From Euryodendron excelsum (lineage: Eukaryota; Streptophyta; Magnoliopsida; Ericales; Pentaphylacaceae), in assembly GCA_033060915.1 (NCBI GenBank), contig CM065378.1:53297501-53361500 (forward strand): DNA of 64,000 nt. Reading direction: 5' to 3'. Positions within the stretch are counted from its first letter, which is position 1, and every line of letters starts with the position of its first letter. A program made the translations under genes and the position numbers. Shown piece after piece: positions 23,646 through 35,099 of the stretch. The notes under the pieces are model-generated. The model was not told the DNA's origin. It saw nothing but the letters and a program-made list of their open reading frames with translations, and ran no database searches.

Positions 23646-25439
23646 ATGGAAGCTCCTTCTTGGGTTGTTCTAGCCTTCGCATGTCTAGCTGCACTAGCCT
23701 TTTTCGGAAAACTTCTCCCTGTCCGACGGCACAAACAAAAACATCCACCAGGTCCCAAGCCATGGCCAATCGTCGGCAACTTAAACTTGGTGGGTTCTAT
23801 CCCCCACCAATCCTTCAGCATGTTATCCAAAAACTATGGAGATATAATGCAGCTTAAGTTCGGTTCCTTCCCCGTAGTGGTGGCCTCATCCCCTGAAATG
23901 GCAAAGGAATTCCTGAAAACACACGGGCAAACCTTTGCTTCTCGGCCTGCAACTGCCGCTGGTAAGTACACTAGTTATAACTTCTCCGACATGACATGGG
24001 CACCTTACGGGGCTTACTGGCGCCAAGCACGCAGGATTTATCTCAATGAACTATTTGGACCGAAACAAGTAGACTCCTATGAATACATTCGTGTAGAGGA
24101 AAGGCGTGCTCTTATTTCGCGCCTTTACGCTCTGTCAGGAAAGACAGTTGTGATCAAAGAACATGTAGTTCGTTTCACTTTGACCAATGTAAGCAGAATG
24201 ACACTTAGTGACAAGTACTTTAGCGAATCCGAATTTGAGAGCTCAATAGTAAAGTTCAAAGAACTTCAGGAGATGCTAGACGAGTGGTTTTTTCTTAATG
24301 GTGTTTTCAATATAGGGGATTGGATACCCTGGCTCAACTTCTTAGACTTGCAAGGTTATGTGAAGCGAATGAAGGCTTTGTATAATAAATTGGATAGGTT
24401 TCACAATCATGTGCTCGATGATCATAAGGCTAGGAGAGTAGCCAAGAAGGACTTTGTCCCTAAGGATATGGTGGATGTAGTGTTGCAGCTTGCAGACGAT
24501 CCTAATCTTGAAGTTAAGCTAACTAGTGATTGTGTCAAGGGGTTATTACAGGTATCTTTTTTTCTTGCCCATTTCTTTTCTAATCATTCATTTATCAAAC
24601 ACACTCTCACATGAGCGCAAACTTTTTCAACTGCTTGTTGCACTTACAGTTACAGCTTTTATGGGTCTGCAAATGAAATAATCCTCTTATTCTTATTTCA
24701 AAAAAAAAACCAAAAACATATACATGCTGGCATACATGTATTCAAGTACTGGACATTGATGCTTTCAAAATTATACCTTGGAAGTTCATCATCTCATTTT
24801 TTTATGTGTACTCAGGACCCCATAGCTGGTGGCACAGATACCTCATCTATCACTGTGGAATGGGCAATATCTGAACTTGTGAAGCAACCACAGCTCATTA
24901 AGAAAGCAAGTGAAGAGCTGGATAGAGTTATTGGGAGAGAGAGATGGGTCGAAGAAAAAGACATCCCACATCTTCCTTACATTGATGCAATCGTGAAAGA
25001 GAGTATGAGATTACATCCGGTAGCAACGTTGCTTGCACCACATTTTTCTATTGAAGATTGCAATGTCGCTGGTTACCACATTCCTAAGGGAACAACTGTT
25101 CTCATAAATACATGGAGTATAGGGAGAGACCCTAGGTATTGGGAAAAACCTGAAGAGTTCTGCCCAGAGAGGTTCTTAGGTAAAAAGATTGATGTGAAAG
25201 GACAACATTTTGAACTATTGCCTTTTGGTTCAGGAAGGAGAATGTGCCCTGCCTACAAACTTGGATTGAAGTTGATTCAATCGACCTTGGCTAATTTATT
25301 ACATGGATTTAACTTGAAATTGCCCGACAACATGAAATCAGAAGATGTCGACATGGAGGAATGCTATGGACTAACAACACATCGAAAGATCCCAATTGTT
25401 GTGGTCATTGAGCCACGACTTCCAGCTCATATGTACTAG
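23646..25439 (+). CDS. Cytochrome P450, CYP71 clan, CYP92A-like (2 exons)
   Basis: A haem-thiolate monooxygenase of the ER membrane that uses electrons from NADPH-P450 reductase. Exon 1 (23646-24551, 302 codons) and exon 2 (24816-25439, 207 codons plus stop) give 509 residues, normal for the family. Visible features: membrane anchor (about 5-24); hinge PPGPKPWP (34-41); C-helix WRQAR (125-129); I-helix AGGTDTS (306-312); K-helix ESMR (364-367); PERF (419-422); haem loop FGSGRRMCPA with ligand Cys446. The loop ends in Ala where most P450s have Gly. The phase-0 intron just before the I-helix is the conserved A-type position. Resemblance is strongest to CYP92A; CYP92 members act on flavonoids, brassinosteroids and homoterpene precursors, so the substrate is open. 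This is the only intact gene in the window. The ATG fits the anchor and the TATA box. Confidence 0.92.
24552..24815 (+). other. Intron of the P450 gene
   Basis: A 264-bp phase-0 intron, CAG|GTATCT...CTCAG|GACCCC. Reading through it without splicing meets a stop at 24612-24614. It is AT-rich with a T-rich tract before the acceptor. Confidence 0.92.
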
Positions 25440-26204
25440 TTGGGGAAGCGTAAGATCGTTCCTCTAAATAATGTACTGTGTTTTTCATCTTAATAATGTT
25501 TGGTGTTGATGTAATTTCTACTTGAATAATCATCTATATAATGTCGGGTTGATGGAAATTTTACTAATTGAAAAGAGACGGGTACCAATGCTAGCTGGAG
25601 GTTTGTTTATTTCGATGTCTCGGTTTTTGGTCTCTAAACTCCCTACTCAAATTTAAAGTAGTTTGGTCTTTCATCAAATTGTTCTTTGTGGTTACACTTA
25701 CGGCATAAACTCTCTATTATGAGTACTAGATCACTGAATGATTTGCAAACTTGTAAATTGACAATAAGATCAAGTGCTATATAAGAAGATTGGTATTTAC
25801 AGTAACCTTCCAACTTTTAACATGAAAAAAAGGCCCTTCCTTGTTTTATATACCTCTTAGAGGCTAATTTTCAAGAAATAGTTGCACATAGAATTACTTT
25901 ACACATCATACTGGTCACAATCATTAAAATACTGATTGTCCCTCATCCAAGACCATTCATCAGTAATCTCCTTCAAGGATGTTGCTTTTATCAATCAACC
26001 AGATTCTTAATTATATTTGTAACTAATACGTCACTTATCCTCTCAATCTCACCTAAAAAGGCCAAGAAAGATTAATAAATTTGCAATTCATATAAGCATC
26101 TAGCTTTTTTCACCCTAATCAATGCAAGCAAAATAGTATCAAGTACTTTTGTGAATCCAAATTAGGAAGTACAAAAACATAATGAACAAAAAATTGTGCT
26201 CAGT
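25440..26204 (+). other. P450 3' UTR and duplicated 3' flank
   Basis: AATAAT-type polyadenylation signals occur at about 25466 and 25490. From about 25600 the flank is shared with 11255-11937, and from 25440 with 62727-63131. These copies define the 3' ends of former P450 units. Confidence 0.7.
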
Positions 26205-26355
26205 ATTGGAAGAATGTTAGAATAGCTATTTTTGCTTACTGCTGTGTTCAGTATTGGGTATTGCCATATTAGATATTGTGGCTCAACTTCTTCAACTTGT
26301 AGGGTTATGAGGCTGTGTAAAAGAAATTGGACAGGTTCCAAAATTATGCGCTCCA
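26205..26355 (+). pseudogene. CYP92-like P450 exon 1 relic
   Basis: The sequence follows exon 1 of the live gene across residues 215-262: AATGTTAGAATAGCTATTTT, then GTGTTCAGTATTGGG, TGTGGCTCAACTTCTTCAAC, TTGTAGGGTTATG and AAATTGGACAGGTTCCAAAA, parallel to the codons for LNFFDLQGYV and KLDRFHNHV-like residues. A stop and indels break the frame. It sits directly after the 3' flank of the live gene on the same strand, where a next tandem copy would be. The rest of that copy is gone. Confidence 0.7.
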
Positions 26356-26548
26356 GGAACTAATCTGGGTTTTTTGAAAGGTAGCAGCCGAGGAAAAATG
26401 TAGCATATTTTGATACGTTGTACTGCAACCAACTTACAATTTCATTGAACCATGAAGGTTTGAACCACCTTAATGATTGCTCGAACCTCCCTTGTGAAAA
26501 ATTGTGAGGTTTTTTAACGAGTACATAGTATGAACTTGGTCTCTCAAG

Positions 26549-27119
26549 CTATGTTTGGTATAAAAAAATGTAATGGAATAAAATGAACATTTATACTTTT
26601 ATTCTCATTATCTTGTTTGATAGTACTATTTAAAGTTGAAATGGTCATTCTCATAGAATGACCATTCTCATATTTTGTTGGAATAATCATTCCTTATTTT
26701 TAGAGTGAAAATGGTCATTTCATTTTCACATGAGATATAACATAAAACAAAACTTGGTAAGATTTTTGTTATCAAGTTTCTTAAAAAATTTTTAAAAAAA
26801 TTAAAAAGTTAAAAAGTTTCACCGGCCCATCATCACCCAACACTCACCACCACTGTTGTCGCCGCCACAACCACCGCTTGCCTCCACCGCCGCCATTATT
26901 GCAAATGCTCAATAATATTTTATAAATAATATATAATACTTCTAATATTATGTATGTAACATAATATTGAATTTTTATATTACATACTAAAATTCTATTC
27001 CATTCCATTTTAGCATTCTTTATTAGTCTTATCAAACATGGGAATGAGAATAACTATTTCATTCTATTTTCATTACCATTTCATTCTATTCATTTTTATT
27101 TCTTTGTACCAAACATAGC
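26549..27119. mobile_element. hAT-like MITE
   Basis: The ends GCTATGTTTGGTA and TACCAAACATAGC are inverted repeats, and the subterminal TAATGGAATAAAATGAAC is mirrored by ATTCTATTCATTTT. About 570 bp, non-coding, with a GCC-rich patch at 26850-26895. No clear 8-bp target duplication. The hAT affiliation rests on the terminal sequence type. Confidence 0.55.
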
Positions 27120-27711
27120 CTCATAGTAGGACAATAATCTATAATTCGAGGTTGTAGCATTGTACCTTTAGGAAGATCTAGCAAGACTTTTGGTATATGA
27201 TCATTTTTTTAAAGATGATAATTCTAACTTTGACTTTTATTTAAAATATCTCTCCATTGCTATAATAAACAAAAAAGAAAAGGTAAAAAACAACTCTCAA
27301 TAATTTCAACAAACGCTAGAGCCTGTCGTTCAACTAAACCCTAACTTTTAACGAGTTAAAGCCCTAAAGTCAAACGCAATTTTAACTAAATTGTGACTCT
27401 AATGTTAGCTCCTTAACATAAATAAATTTTAGTAAATCAGCAACTCAATAACTGAACACAATTATAGTCACGTAATATATGTTAAAAGCACAACCTTGGG
27501 TTGGTACCCTAGAAATTAAAATCTTATGAAAGTGGTGTCATTTTTCCTATAATTGGAAAATCAAATAGTTTACTAAAGGCACCACGAGTGTCAAAACCAA
27601 ACTATATGTACACATTAACAACATTTTTATTTTATTTTTTTTGAACAGCAAAGAAAGAAGATATCATTAATGGAGGCAGAATAATAGGGTCAAAAGAGAC
27701 CAACAAATATA

Positions 27712-28358
27712 GGAGCGGCTTTGCTGCTGTCAAGTTAGGTGCTATTGCTACTGTTGATAACGTGGCCCAATTAAAAGTCACTGTGTGGGAAGCCTTAAGA
27801 ATCACGGTTGTATCTGATTCTAAACTTTAAAACCCCAAGTTGGACTCTCTCTCCATCTCTTTCTCTCCCCCACACTCTATCTGAACCGAAGAGCCAAAGC
27901 ATCTAGCCGTGGTCACTAACTCACCATGGACGACCACCCAATGTCTTCTTCCTATTTCTCTCATCTTCCTCACTGAATTCTTTCTCTCCTCTTCCTCTCT
28001 AAACTCAACTGCCTTGTAGCTGAACAATGCCCTTCCCTTGTCTCTCAAAAACCATTATTGTACTCTCTCTCTCTCTCTCTGCATACACCACCCATCCTAT
28101 CACTCCTATAAGCTTGTTGCTTTGTATTTGTAAAAATTAGTTCAATAAATTTAAGAAATTACAAATTAATTCGTTATTTCTATTTGTTTCTCTTCAAGAT
28201 AACTATGTTCTCAATAGTAAATTACAATAGTAGAAACCCATAATAGAGATGATCAATCCCTTCTTCAAATAAAAAAATTATGTATTCAGAATTTTAGTTC
28301 TTGCAAATACATTGATCCGGCCTGTTGCCATCGCCGGTTTGCAGTGGCCACGGTTAGC

Positions 28359-28409
<51 letters not shown>

Positions 28410-28727
28410 GTGGGTGTTGCATTGGTGAAGGGAGGTCTCCTGGTAATGGTGGCGGTGGGGATTTGAAAGCCGAGAGAGGAAACAAAAGAAGAAGGAAACA
28501 TCAAGGTCTTTTGCTGTAAAACAATGAAAAAAATTACAAAATAGGAAAACCGGTTTAGAACGAGAAAGGGGGAGAGAAAGAGATGGAGAGAGAGTCCAAC
28601 TTTGGGGTTTAAAGCTTAGAATCAGATACAACTGTGATTCTTAAGGCTTGCCACATGGTGACTTTTAATTGGGCCACATAATCAACAATAGCAACAACAC
28701 TTAACTTGACAGCAGCAAAGCCGCTCC
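27712..28727. mobile_element. Non-autonomous Mutator-like element, 1016 bp
   Basis: Terminal inverted repeats of about 190 bp begin GGAGCGGCTTTGCTGCTGTC at 27712 and end with the complement at 28727. The arms stay aligned through CCCAATTAAAAGTCAC, GCCTTAAGAATCAC and GTTGGACTCTCTCTCC. The flanks CAACAAATATA (27701-27711) and CAACAAATACA (28728-28738) match at 10 of 11 positions, fitting the 9-11 bp duplications of MULEs. The centre holds a 48-bp GA run (28360-28408) and no recognisable gene. The sequence just to the left (27622-27700) looks like a LINE 3' end with a minus-strand poly-A tail. Confidence 0.85.
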
Positions 28728-28739
28728 CAACAAATACAA

Positions 28740-31049
28740 ACACAACTCAAAATGAGGGAGGAGGGGGAATTGGCAAGGAGCCAATTGGGGAAGGGCACTT
28801 AGAAAGCTATTCATTAAATAGCCACTAATTAGGTAGTACACAATTAGTTTTGTGCATTTTATTTGAAGGGGCTCCCTCATGGAAGATTTGGTGCCTTCTT
28901 TACTCCACACACCTCTCAATCACTTTAGATTTAGAACATCTTATAATCATCATGAGTTGACATATTTAACAAAGTCATATTCATTTGTACGTATCCATAA
29001 CACAACTCAAATCTAGATTTTAGATGCCCCGTTCTTAACAATAAAAATAGAAGTTTTACATCAAATAAAGTAAATTACTGAAGGCTGATATTATAACACC
29101 TAATCCAAAATGTTCTCCCATAACTATGATTGACCACAGCCACGCACATCCCAATTTTTTTTAAAAAATAAATCAATTAAAAACAATCTTCTCAGTATCT
29201 TTCCATGTGATGTTTGCCACATTGGGAAATCAGGAGTATCAATGTAGACATCAGGTTGGTAAAAGATTTTCTTCTATGAAATGCCTGGATAATACACTGA
29301 TGGGTGGCATCTTCCCAAAGCTTGAGTTCCCGACTCTGGATTGGGTTACGTGTTATTATCCCACTCCTAAAAGTTTTGCATTTAAAGGTGTTTTCTCTGT
29401 TTTTAACGTCTTCAAGCTTTGTATTTTAGATCCAAAAAAAAATGTTACAAGCACCCCAAATTCTTTGCAAAAAACAGAAATTCAAACAATCAGGCCTCAC
29501 CAAAAATATTTAGTACATGATATTAATGTTCCCAACTGAAAAATGGTGTATGAAAATCTCCTGCAAGATTAATCTCCAAATTTAGTGATGGTTCAAGGAA
29601 ATTACTCAAATTTTGATTTGAGTTCTATGTATTGTGCTTACGATAGACCATGGCCATGTATATATATATATTAAAAAAGCTTTTTACTTGTTTCATAAAG
29701 GTTTATATTTGAAGTTTGAGAGCCGAAGTGTATTATTTTTTTTTCCAGTGCAACAACTGATCCAATACCAGGTGTCAAACAAGTCCTTGAACTTTGAAAC
29801 CCTGATCAAGAGGCCTTTTGATGGGGGAATAACCTCATAAGTGAAGTGCTTCTTTTTGCCATTGTGGGTTTTCTTTATTTTTTTTAGTTGTTTTTGGGTC
29901 TGGGATTACAACAGAACACTAACCACCGCACAAACAAATAATTAACAAAAAGGAGAGAGCAAACAATTAGCAGCAGAGGGAGAGGAGTGGGCCTCGCCTA
30001 ACTATAAGCATCAAAGTACTTTCTGCTCTGTTATATACACATGAAAATAGACAGAAAATGTTATTCTTTTAAAAAGTTTGAATACAAAATTGTAATTATA
30101 TTTTTTAACCAAGATCATATTGTAATTATATATTTTTTTAATTAAGAGCTATAATGATGAATATTTATATTTTAAGGTGAAAGGTTCTCAATCAATAATA
30201 TTATTTTGCAAGTAAATTTTTTAATAATTTTCTCTCTATTTAGCATTATCCGAATAAAACATATAAAAAAGAATAAGTGTCCTTTCACTATCAAGTTTAA
30301 TAAGTATCGTACGACTTAAGCGGACAGATTGCACGTAACGAAGCTACTTTCAAATGAAGGTAAAATAGAGTTTGCGGTATCTCAAATGTTATCCTCTTCA
30401 TGTAATCCATTAGATATGATCACAAAAGACTGGCCTGACACTACTTTAGTAAAGTAAAGTGTTTACTAATGAAGGATTTTAGAAGCTTAATTTTTAATTA
30501 CGAACTCTATTGATCTCCTACTTGCACATAAATTACACTTTTCCTTTCTATATAACGAAAAAGTTGGTTGGTCAAAACATATTAGACACTCCATATTTTT
30601 TGCTAGAAAGATAAAATATGTTTTGGCTAGTTTCAGTTTCATCTACTCTTGCTCCCTTAGTACATTGTGATCAAGGAGGAAGACCATTAGATCTTTGAGG
30701 TTTCTTTAAATACAAGATTGAAGAGTTCTAGTAGTTTAGATTGCAATAAGATTCACAAAGGTATTGAACCTTTCAATCTACTTTTTAAATAATCAATGAA
30801 AAAAATGCAAGTCAAATCTAAATTTTTTAAAAATTCGGTTCTCCATGGTTTTCTAGACACAATAGATATGCCTATTTTAGCTTAGACCAATGATCATGAA
30901 GGCGCTAGAAAATGGGAAAAATAAGATTGGTTGGCTGCTTGGCCTTCATGGTAAACATGAGATCTCTGCAAGTTTGATCACTTTCTATATTCCATATGAT
31001 TAATTATCATTCATACAATGCACGAAACTAATGTGGCATGTGAGATAGT
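28740..31049. other. AT-rich spacer
   Basis: No gene is supported. The 110-codon open frame at 29207-29539 has no recognisable domain. 29690-29835 repeats the P450 upstream segment at 22495-22650. 30100-30300 is AT-rich and unstructured. Confidence 0.5.
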
Positions 31050-31073
31050 GGTAAGCATGGAGGAACACTATGG
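31050..31073 (+). pseudogene. P450 last-exon relic, part left of the MULE
   Basis: CATGGAGGAACACTATGG matches the live gene at its MEECYG codons. It is cut by the 12 kb MULE and resumes at 43053. Sequence before 31050 shows no further P450 homology. Confidence 0.7.
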
Positions 31074-31225
31074 GGGAAATTTCCCTGACAAAGAGAATTT
31101 TTTTGCTTATTTCTTAACCTGGGTGCGGTTTTAACTTTTTTTCGCAACCCAGATTTGGCGCCTTTACAATTGGCGTTTTTATTAAAAACGCCTTTTTGAA
31201 AAGCGTTTTTATATTAATTACTTCA
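31074..31225 (+). repeat. Left TIR of the 12 kb MULE
   Basis: It pairs with 42890-43043 over about 150 bp with mismatches and short indels. Shared blocks include TTTTTTTGCTTATTTC, GGTTTTAACTTTTTT and GCCTTTACAATTGGCGTTTT. Confidence 0.88.
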
Positions 31226-31382
31226 AATTCGTCAAAAAAATATAGAAAAATACGAAGGCAAAATACGAAAAAATACCAGTAAAAACGCCATTTGAAATGG
31301 CATTTCAAACTCCCAAAAAATGCCATTCAAAATGGCGTTTCTTTACACCAAAAAAGGCCATTTCAAATGGCTTTTCTATCAG
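31226..31382. repeat. Subterminal hairpins, left end
   Basis: Repeated short palindromes such as AACGCCATTTGAAATGGCAT and AATGCCATTCAAAATGGCGT, and GGCCATTTCAAATGGC, lie just inside the left TIR. A related set built on AACGCTTTTCATAAAAGCGTT occurs inside the right TIR. Clustered subterminal motifs are commonly transposase sites; this role is inferred. Confidence 0.6.
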
Positions 31383-31407
31383 TAACAAAAAATTCCTGCA
31401 TCTGCTG

Positions 31408-32870
31408 AACTAAACTTGCATAACTTTTAAATCGGGACACCGATTGACGTGCCGTCGACTCCCACACGTCACTCGTGTCACACCGGTGCCTCCCGTCAAG
31501 TTTCGCACTTCTCGGACCCTTCCTCCCCGTTTCGGTACCCTGACGCTCGAGTTGGCACAACTCGAAAAACCTAAGTATTGAAATTTTACAACTTTGCGTA
31601 ACTTTCAAACCGGGACACCGATTGACGTGCCGTCAACTCCCACACATCACTCGTGTCACACCGGTGCCTTCCATCAAGTTTCACACTCTCTGGACCCTTC
31701 CTCCCTGTTTCAGTACCCCGACACCCGAGTTGGCACAACTCGAAAAACCTAAGTATTAAAATTCTAAAACTTTGCGTAACTTCCAAACTGGGACACCGAT
31801 TGATGTGCCATCAACTCCCACACGTCACTCGTGTCACACCAGTGGCTCCCGTCAAGTTTCGCACTCTCCGGACCCTTCCTCCCTATTTCGGTACCCTGAC
31901 GCCCAAGTTGGCACAACTCGAAAAAGCTAAGTATTGAAATTCTAAAACTTTGCGTAACTTCCAAACTAGGACACCGATTAATGTGCCATCAACTCCCACA
32001 CGTCACTCGTGTCACACCAGTGGCTCCCGTCAACTTTCGCACTCTCCAGACCCTTCCTCCCTGTTTCGGTACCCTGACGCCCGAGTTGGCACAACTCGAA
32101 AAACCTAAGTATTGAAATTCTAAAATTTTGCGTAACTTCCAAACCGGGACACCAATTGACGTGCCGTCGACTCCCACACGTTACTCGTGTCACACCAGTG
32201 CCTCTCGTCAAGTTTCGTAGTCCCCAGACCCTTCCTCCCCATTTCGGTACCCCGATGCTCGAGTTGGCACAACTCGAAAAACCTAAGTATTGAAATTCTA
32301 AAACTTTGCGTAACTTCCAAACCGGGACACCGATTGACGTGCTGTTAACTCCCACAAGTCACTCGTGTCACACTAGTGCCAGCTGTCAAGTTTTGCACTT
32401 CTCGGACCCTTTCTCCCCATTTCGGTACCTCGACGCTCGAGTTAGCACAACTCGAAAAACTTAAGTATTGAAATTCTAAAACTTTGTGTAACTTCCAAAC
32501 CAGGACACCGATTGATGTGCCGTCAACTCCCACACGTCACTCGTGTCACACCAGTGCCTCTCGTCAAGTTTTGCACTCCCCGAATCCTTCCTCCTCGTTT
32601 CGGTACCTCGACGCCCGAGTTGGCACAAATCGGGACACCTAAGTATTAAAATTCTAAAACTTTGCATAACTTCCAAACCAGGACACCGATTGACGTGCCG
32701 TCAACTCCCACACGTCACTCGTGTCACACCGGTGCCTCTCGTCAAGTTTCGCACTCTTGAGACCCTTCCTCCACGTTTCGGTACCCCAACGCCCAAGTTG
32801 GCACAACTTCGAATACCTAAGTATTGAAATTCTAAAACTTTGCATAACTTCCAAACTTTGGCACAACTCC
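31408..32870. repeat. 178-bp tandem array, about 8 units
   Basis: Units of about 178 bp recur with CCTAAGTATT starts at 31569, 31747, 31925, 32103, 32281, 32459, 32637 and 32816. Each contains GGGACACCGATTGACGTGCC, CACACGTCACTCGTGTCACA and GTTGGCACAACTCG. Because 178 is not a multiple of 3 the frame changes at each unit, so the open frames here are by-products. Array position, between TIR and genes, is unusual. Confidence 0.92.
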
Positions 32871-32962
32871 AAAAACAAAATGGCAAATATGACCCAAACT
32901 CACACATATTATATGAAAAAACTTATTTTTACATAATACTGAAGTACAAATCTTAACAAGTT

Positions 32963-33607
32963 TTATGAACCATGTTCATAGCAACATAGTAGTTTGCCAG
33001 CAACGCTAAGGCTACTAGGTAGATAGTTTTGAAAGTCATCGTCACCTTCTTCTTCCGAGAAGTCTGAAAGTTCTGGGTCAGAAAGTAGTAATGGATCTTG
33101 AATAATTTCTAATATTCGTTGCGTTGGATTAATACATTCTATCTTTGCATGCTCTGTAAAATGATATCTATCCAACCTTCATTGTATTTGATCAATCTTG
33201 CATTCTAGCGCTTTGATGACCTTCTTGTTAGGTGATCTCCTGTTGAACATCTTTGCTGAACGGGCCTTTGGGACACGGAGGCCATGCCATCAGCAATACG
33301 TCTCTTGTTCACAACGTTTATCAAACAGGTCTTCCCACGGCACTTTGTATATGCATTGGTCGTGGGTGACCCCGGGGGGTGGATGTAAGGACCCCTCGCC
33401 GATAAATATGTGGCTGACTGGACCCATAGTATCGTGCATTAGGATAGGTTTATTAAGAAAGCAACGTTTTCGGCTATACCATTTGTTACCGACTGGGTCC
33501 GTATATGTACGCACCGCATGGATGGCTAAGGATTGGTTTTGAACCGTCTCGTTGCTTGAAACCGAATGACTTGACGATGCCCCAAATAATCCTTTTCGCT
33601 TCGACAT
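32963..33607 (-). pseudogene. Unrecognised MULE-borne ORF with acidic C-terminus
   Basis: One minus-strand frame of about 214 codons runs from an ATG at 33607 to 32963, interrupted by two TGA codons (about 33290 and 33184). The first 105 codons (MSKRKGLFGASSS start) include AVRTYTDPVGNKWYSRKR and a VPWEDLF segment. The end holds an acidic stretch SDPELSDFSEEEGDDD. Both stops could be single changes from sense codons. I do not recognise a family. Its place between two tandem arrays and on the same strand as the other cargo suggests an accessory gene of the element, like the second ORF of MuDR in position only. Function unknown. Confidence 0.45.
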
Positions 33608-33941
33608 CTTTGTAAGTATGGTTTACCACTTCTTCACATCTTCAAACAATGTATATATAGTCAATACAATACAATGCATGATTAATGGGTTCACGTGAAT
33701 TCATTGGGTTGTGTGCAACATTAGCCTTCACGTGAAAGGTGAAGAACAATGCAGGCTTTATTAACTATATTATTAACGGTTTCAAAAAAGGTAAACAACA
33801 CATGAAAATGATCCAGAAGTTACTATTCACCATCCAACTTGCAACCTTCACGTGAAGTGTGAACCTATGAATGCTTTATTGACTATATTATTGACCATCT
33901 GTTGGTAGTCCAATGAACCTAGTGGGAACCCGTCAACCAAG

Positions 33942-34370
33942 GTAAGCAAGGGACATTGACATGGCTCCTACCAGTAGCGCTTTGTGAAGGAGAAAGCAGC
34001 ACAGGTAAGCAAGGGACGCTGACAGGGCTCCTCCCAGTGGCGATTTGTGAAGGAGAAAGCAGCATAGGTACGCAAGTGACGCTGAGATAACTCCTCCCAG
34101 TGGTGCTTTATGAAGGAAAAACCAGCACAGATAAGCAAGGAACGCTGACATGGCTCCTCCCAATGGCGATTTGTGAAGGAGAAAGTAGCACAGGTAAGCA
34201 CACGACGCTGAGATGACTCCTCCCAGTGGCGCTTTGTGAAGGAGAAAGCAGCACAGGTAAGCAAGCGACGCTGACATGACTCCTCCTAGTGGTGCTTTGT
34301 GAAGGAAAAAGCACCACTAGTAAGCAAAGAGCGCCAACAAGGCTTACTCCATTGGCGAAGGAGCAAACCC
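33942..34370. repeat. 63-bp tandem array, about 7 units
   Basis: Units start GTAAGCAAGGGACGCTGACA at 33942, 34005, 34068, 34131, 34194, 34257 and 34320, exactly 63 bp apart. Since 63 is a multiple of 3, all minus-strand frames stay open and give overlapping repeat peptides (LCCFLLHKAPLGG type). I treat these as by-products, not proteins. Confidence 0.93.
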
Positions 34371-34429
34371 AATTTCCCATTTCCCAAGACCTCCCATTCC
34401 AAGACATCCGATGATGGACACCCACCATT

Positions 34430-35099
34430 TCTATAGGATCAGAATTAATAAATGTTCGTCACTTCGATAAATTTTCCAACGATAGGCAACCCCCATTACG
34501 TGACCGTTTTGAGCAACCCCCATCTATCTCCGCTCAGGGATAACCCTCATGACATGGTCAAACCCTTTTGTTTGCATTACCTGGGCTACCCTTTCCCTAT
34601 TTATACTTTAATATTGGGCTACCTCCCATGACAAGGTTGCTTTTTGAAGGGATTAGTGACTAAATGAGACAATATAGCCTACGCTTTACTGTAAATGGAC
34701 CAGTCACGGATTAATGTGATTCACGTGAATAGATTCCTGACAGTCACGTGAATTCATGAAGCTTTCACATAATTGCTTAAAGTCACAGGTTGAATTCGTA
34801 CCCCACCATTTTGAGTAATTCTCAAATTTTTTTGTACAAAGTTTCATATAATCGACTATAGTAACAGTAATATTTTGTAAAATGACATCATCATACAAAG
34901 GGGGAGCTATACTTTATATATGTTGCAACAATTTCTTTTACAAAAAACAATACAAAATGAAAAACTAAATACCCTAACTACTATACATGACCTTCAAAAA
35001 AAGTTTCCATAACAAACTCCACAACAACAAATGGACCTCGAAAAAAAGTTTCAGGCACAAACTCCACAAAAATAAATGATAAACTAAATACCATAGCTA
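34430..35099. other. MULE interior spacer
   Basis: No gene seen. Short TTCACGTGAAT-type palindromes recur here and at 33690-33860. A 30-bp TACAAAGGG/GGGAGC region near 34900 has no clear role. Confidence 0.4.

Noticed and set aside
24552..24614. P450 exon 1 as a truncated 322-residue protein
   Set aside because: The extra 20 codons read into an intron with a good GT donor. Splicing to 24816 restores the I-helix and a full-length protein.
28278..28631. Ser/Leu-rich protein of 117 codons
   Set aside because: It arises from the (GA)n run inside the small MULE.
31363..32907. A dozen 60-125 codon frames on both strands
   Set aside because: They are by-products of the 178-bp array, shift frame at each unit and match no family.
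33933..34428. Repeat-peptide genes of 98-114 codons
   Set aside because: Overlapping frames generated by the 63-bp array; no start context or family support.
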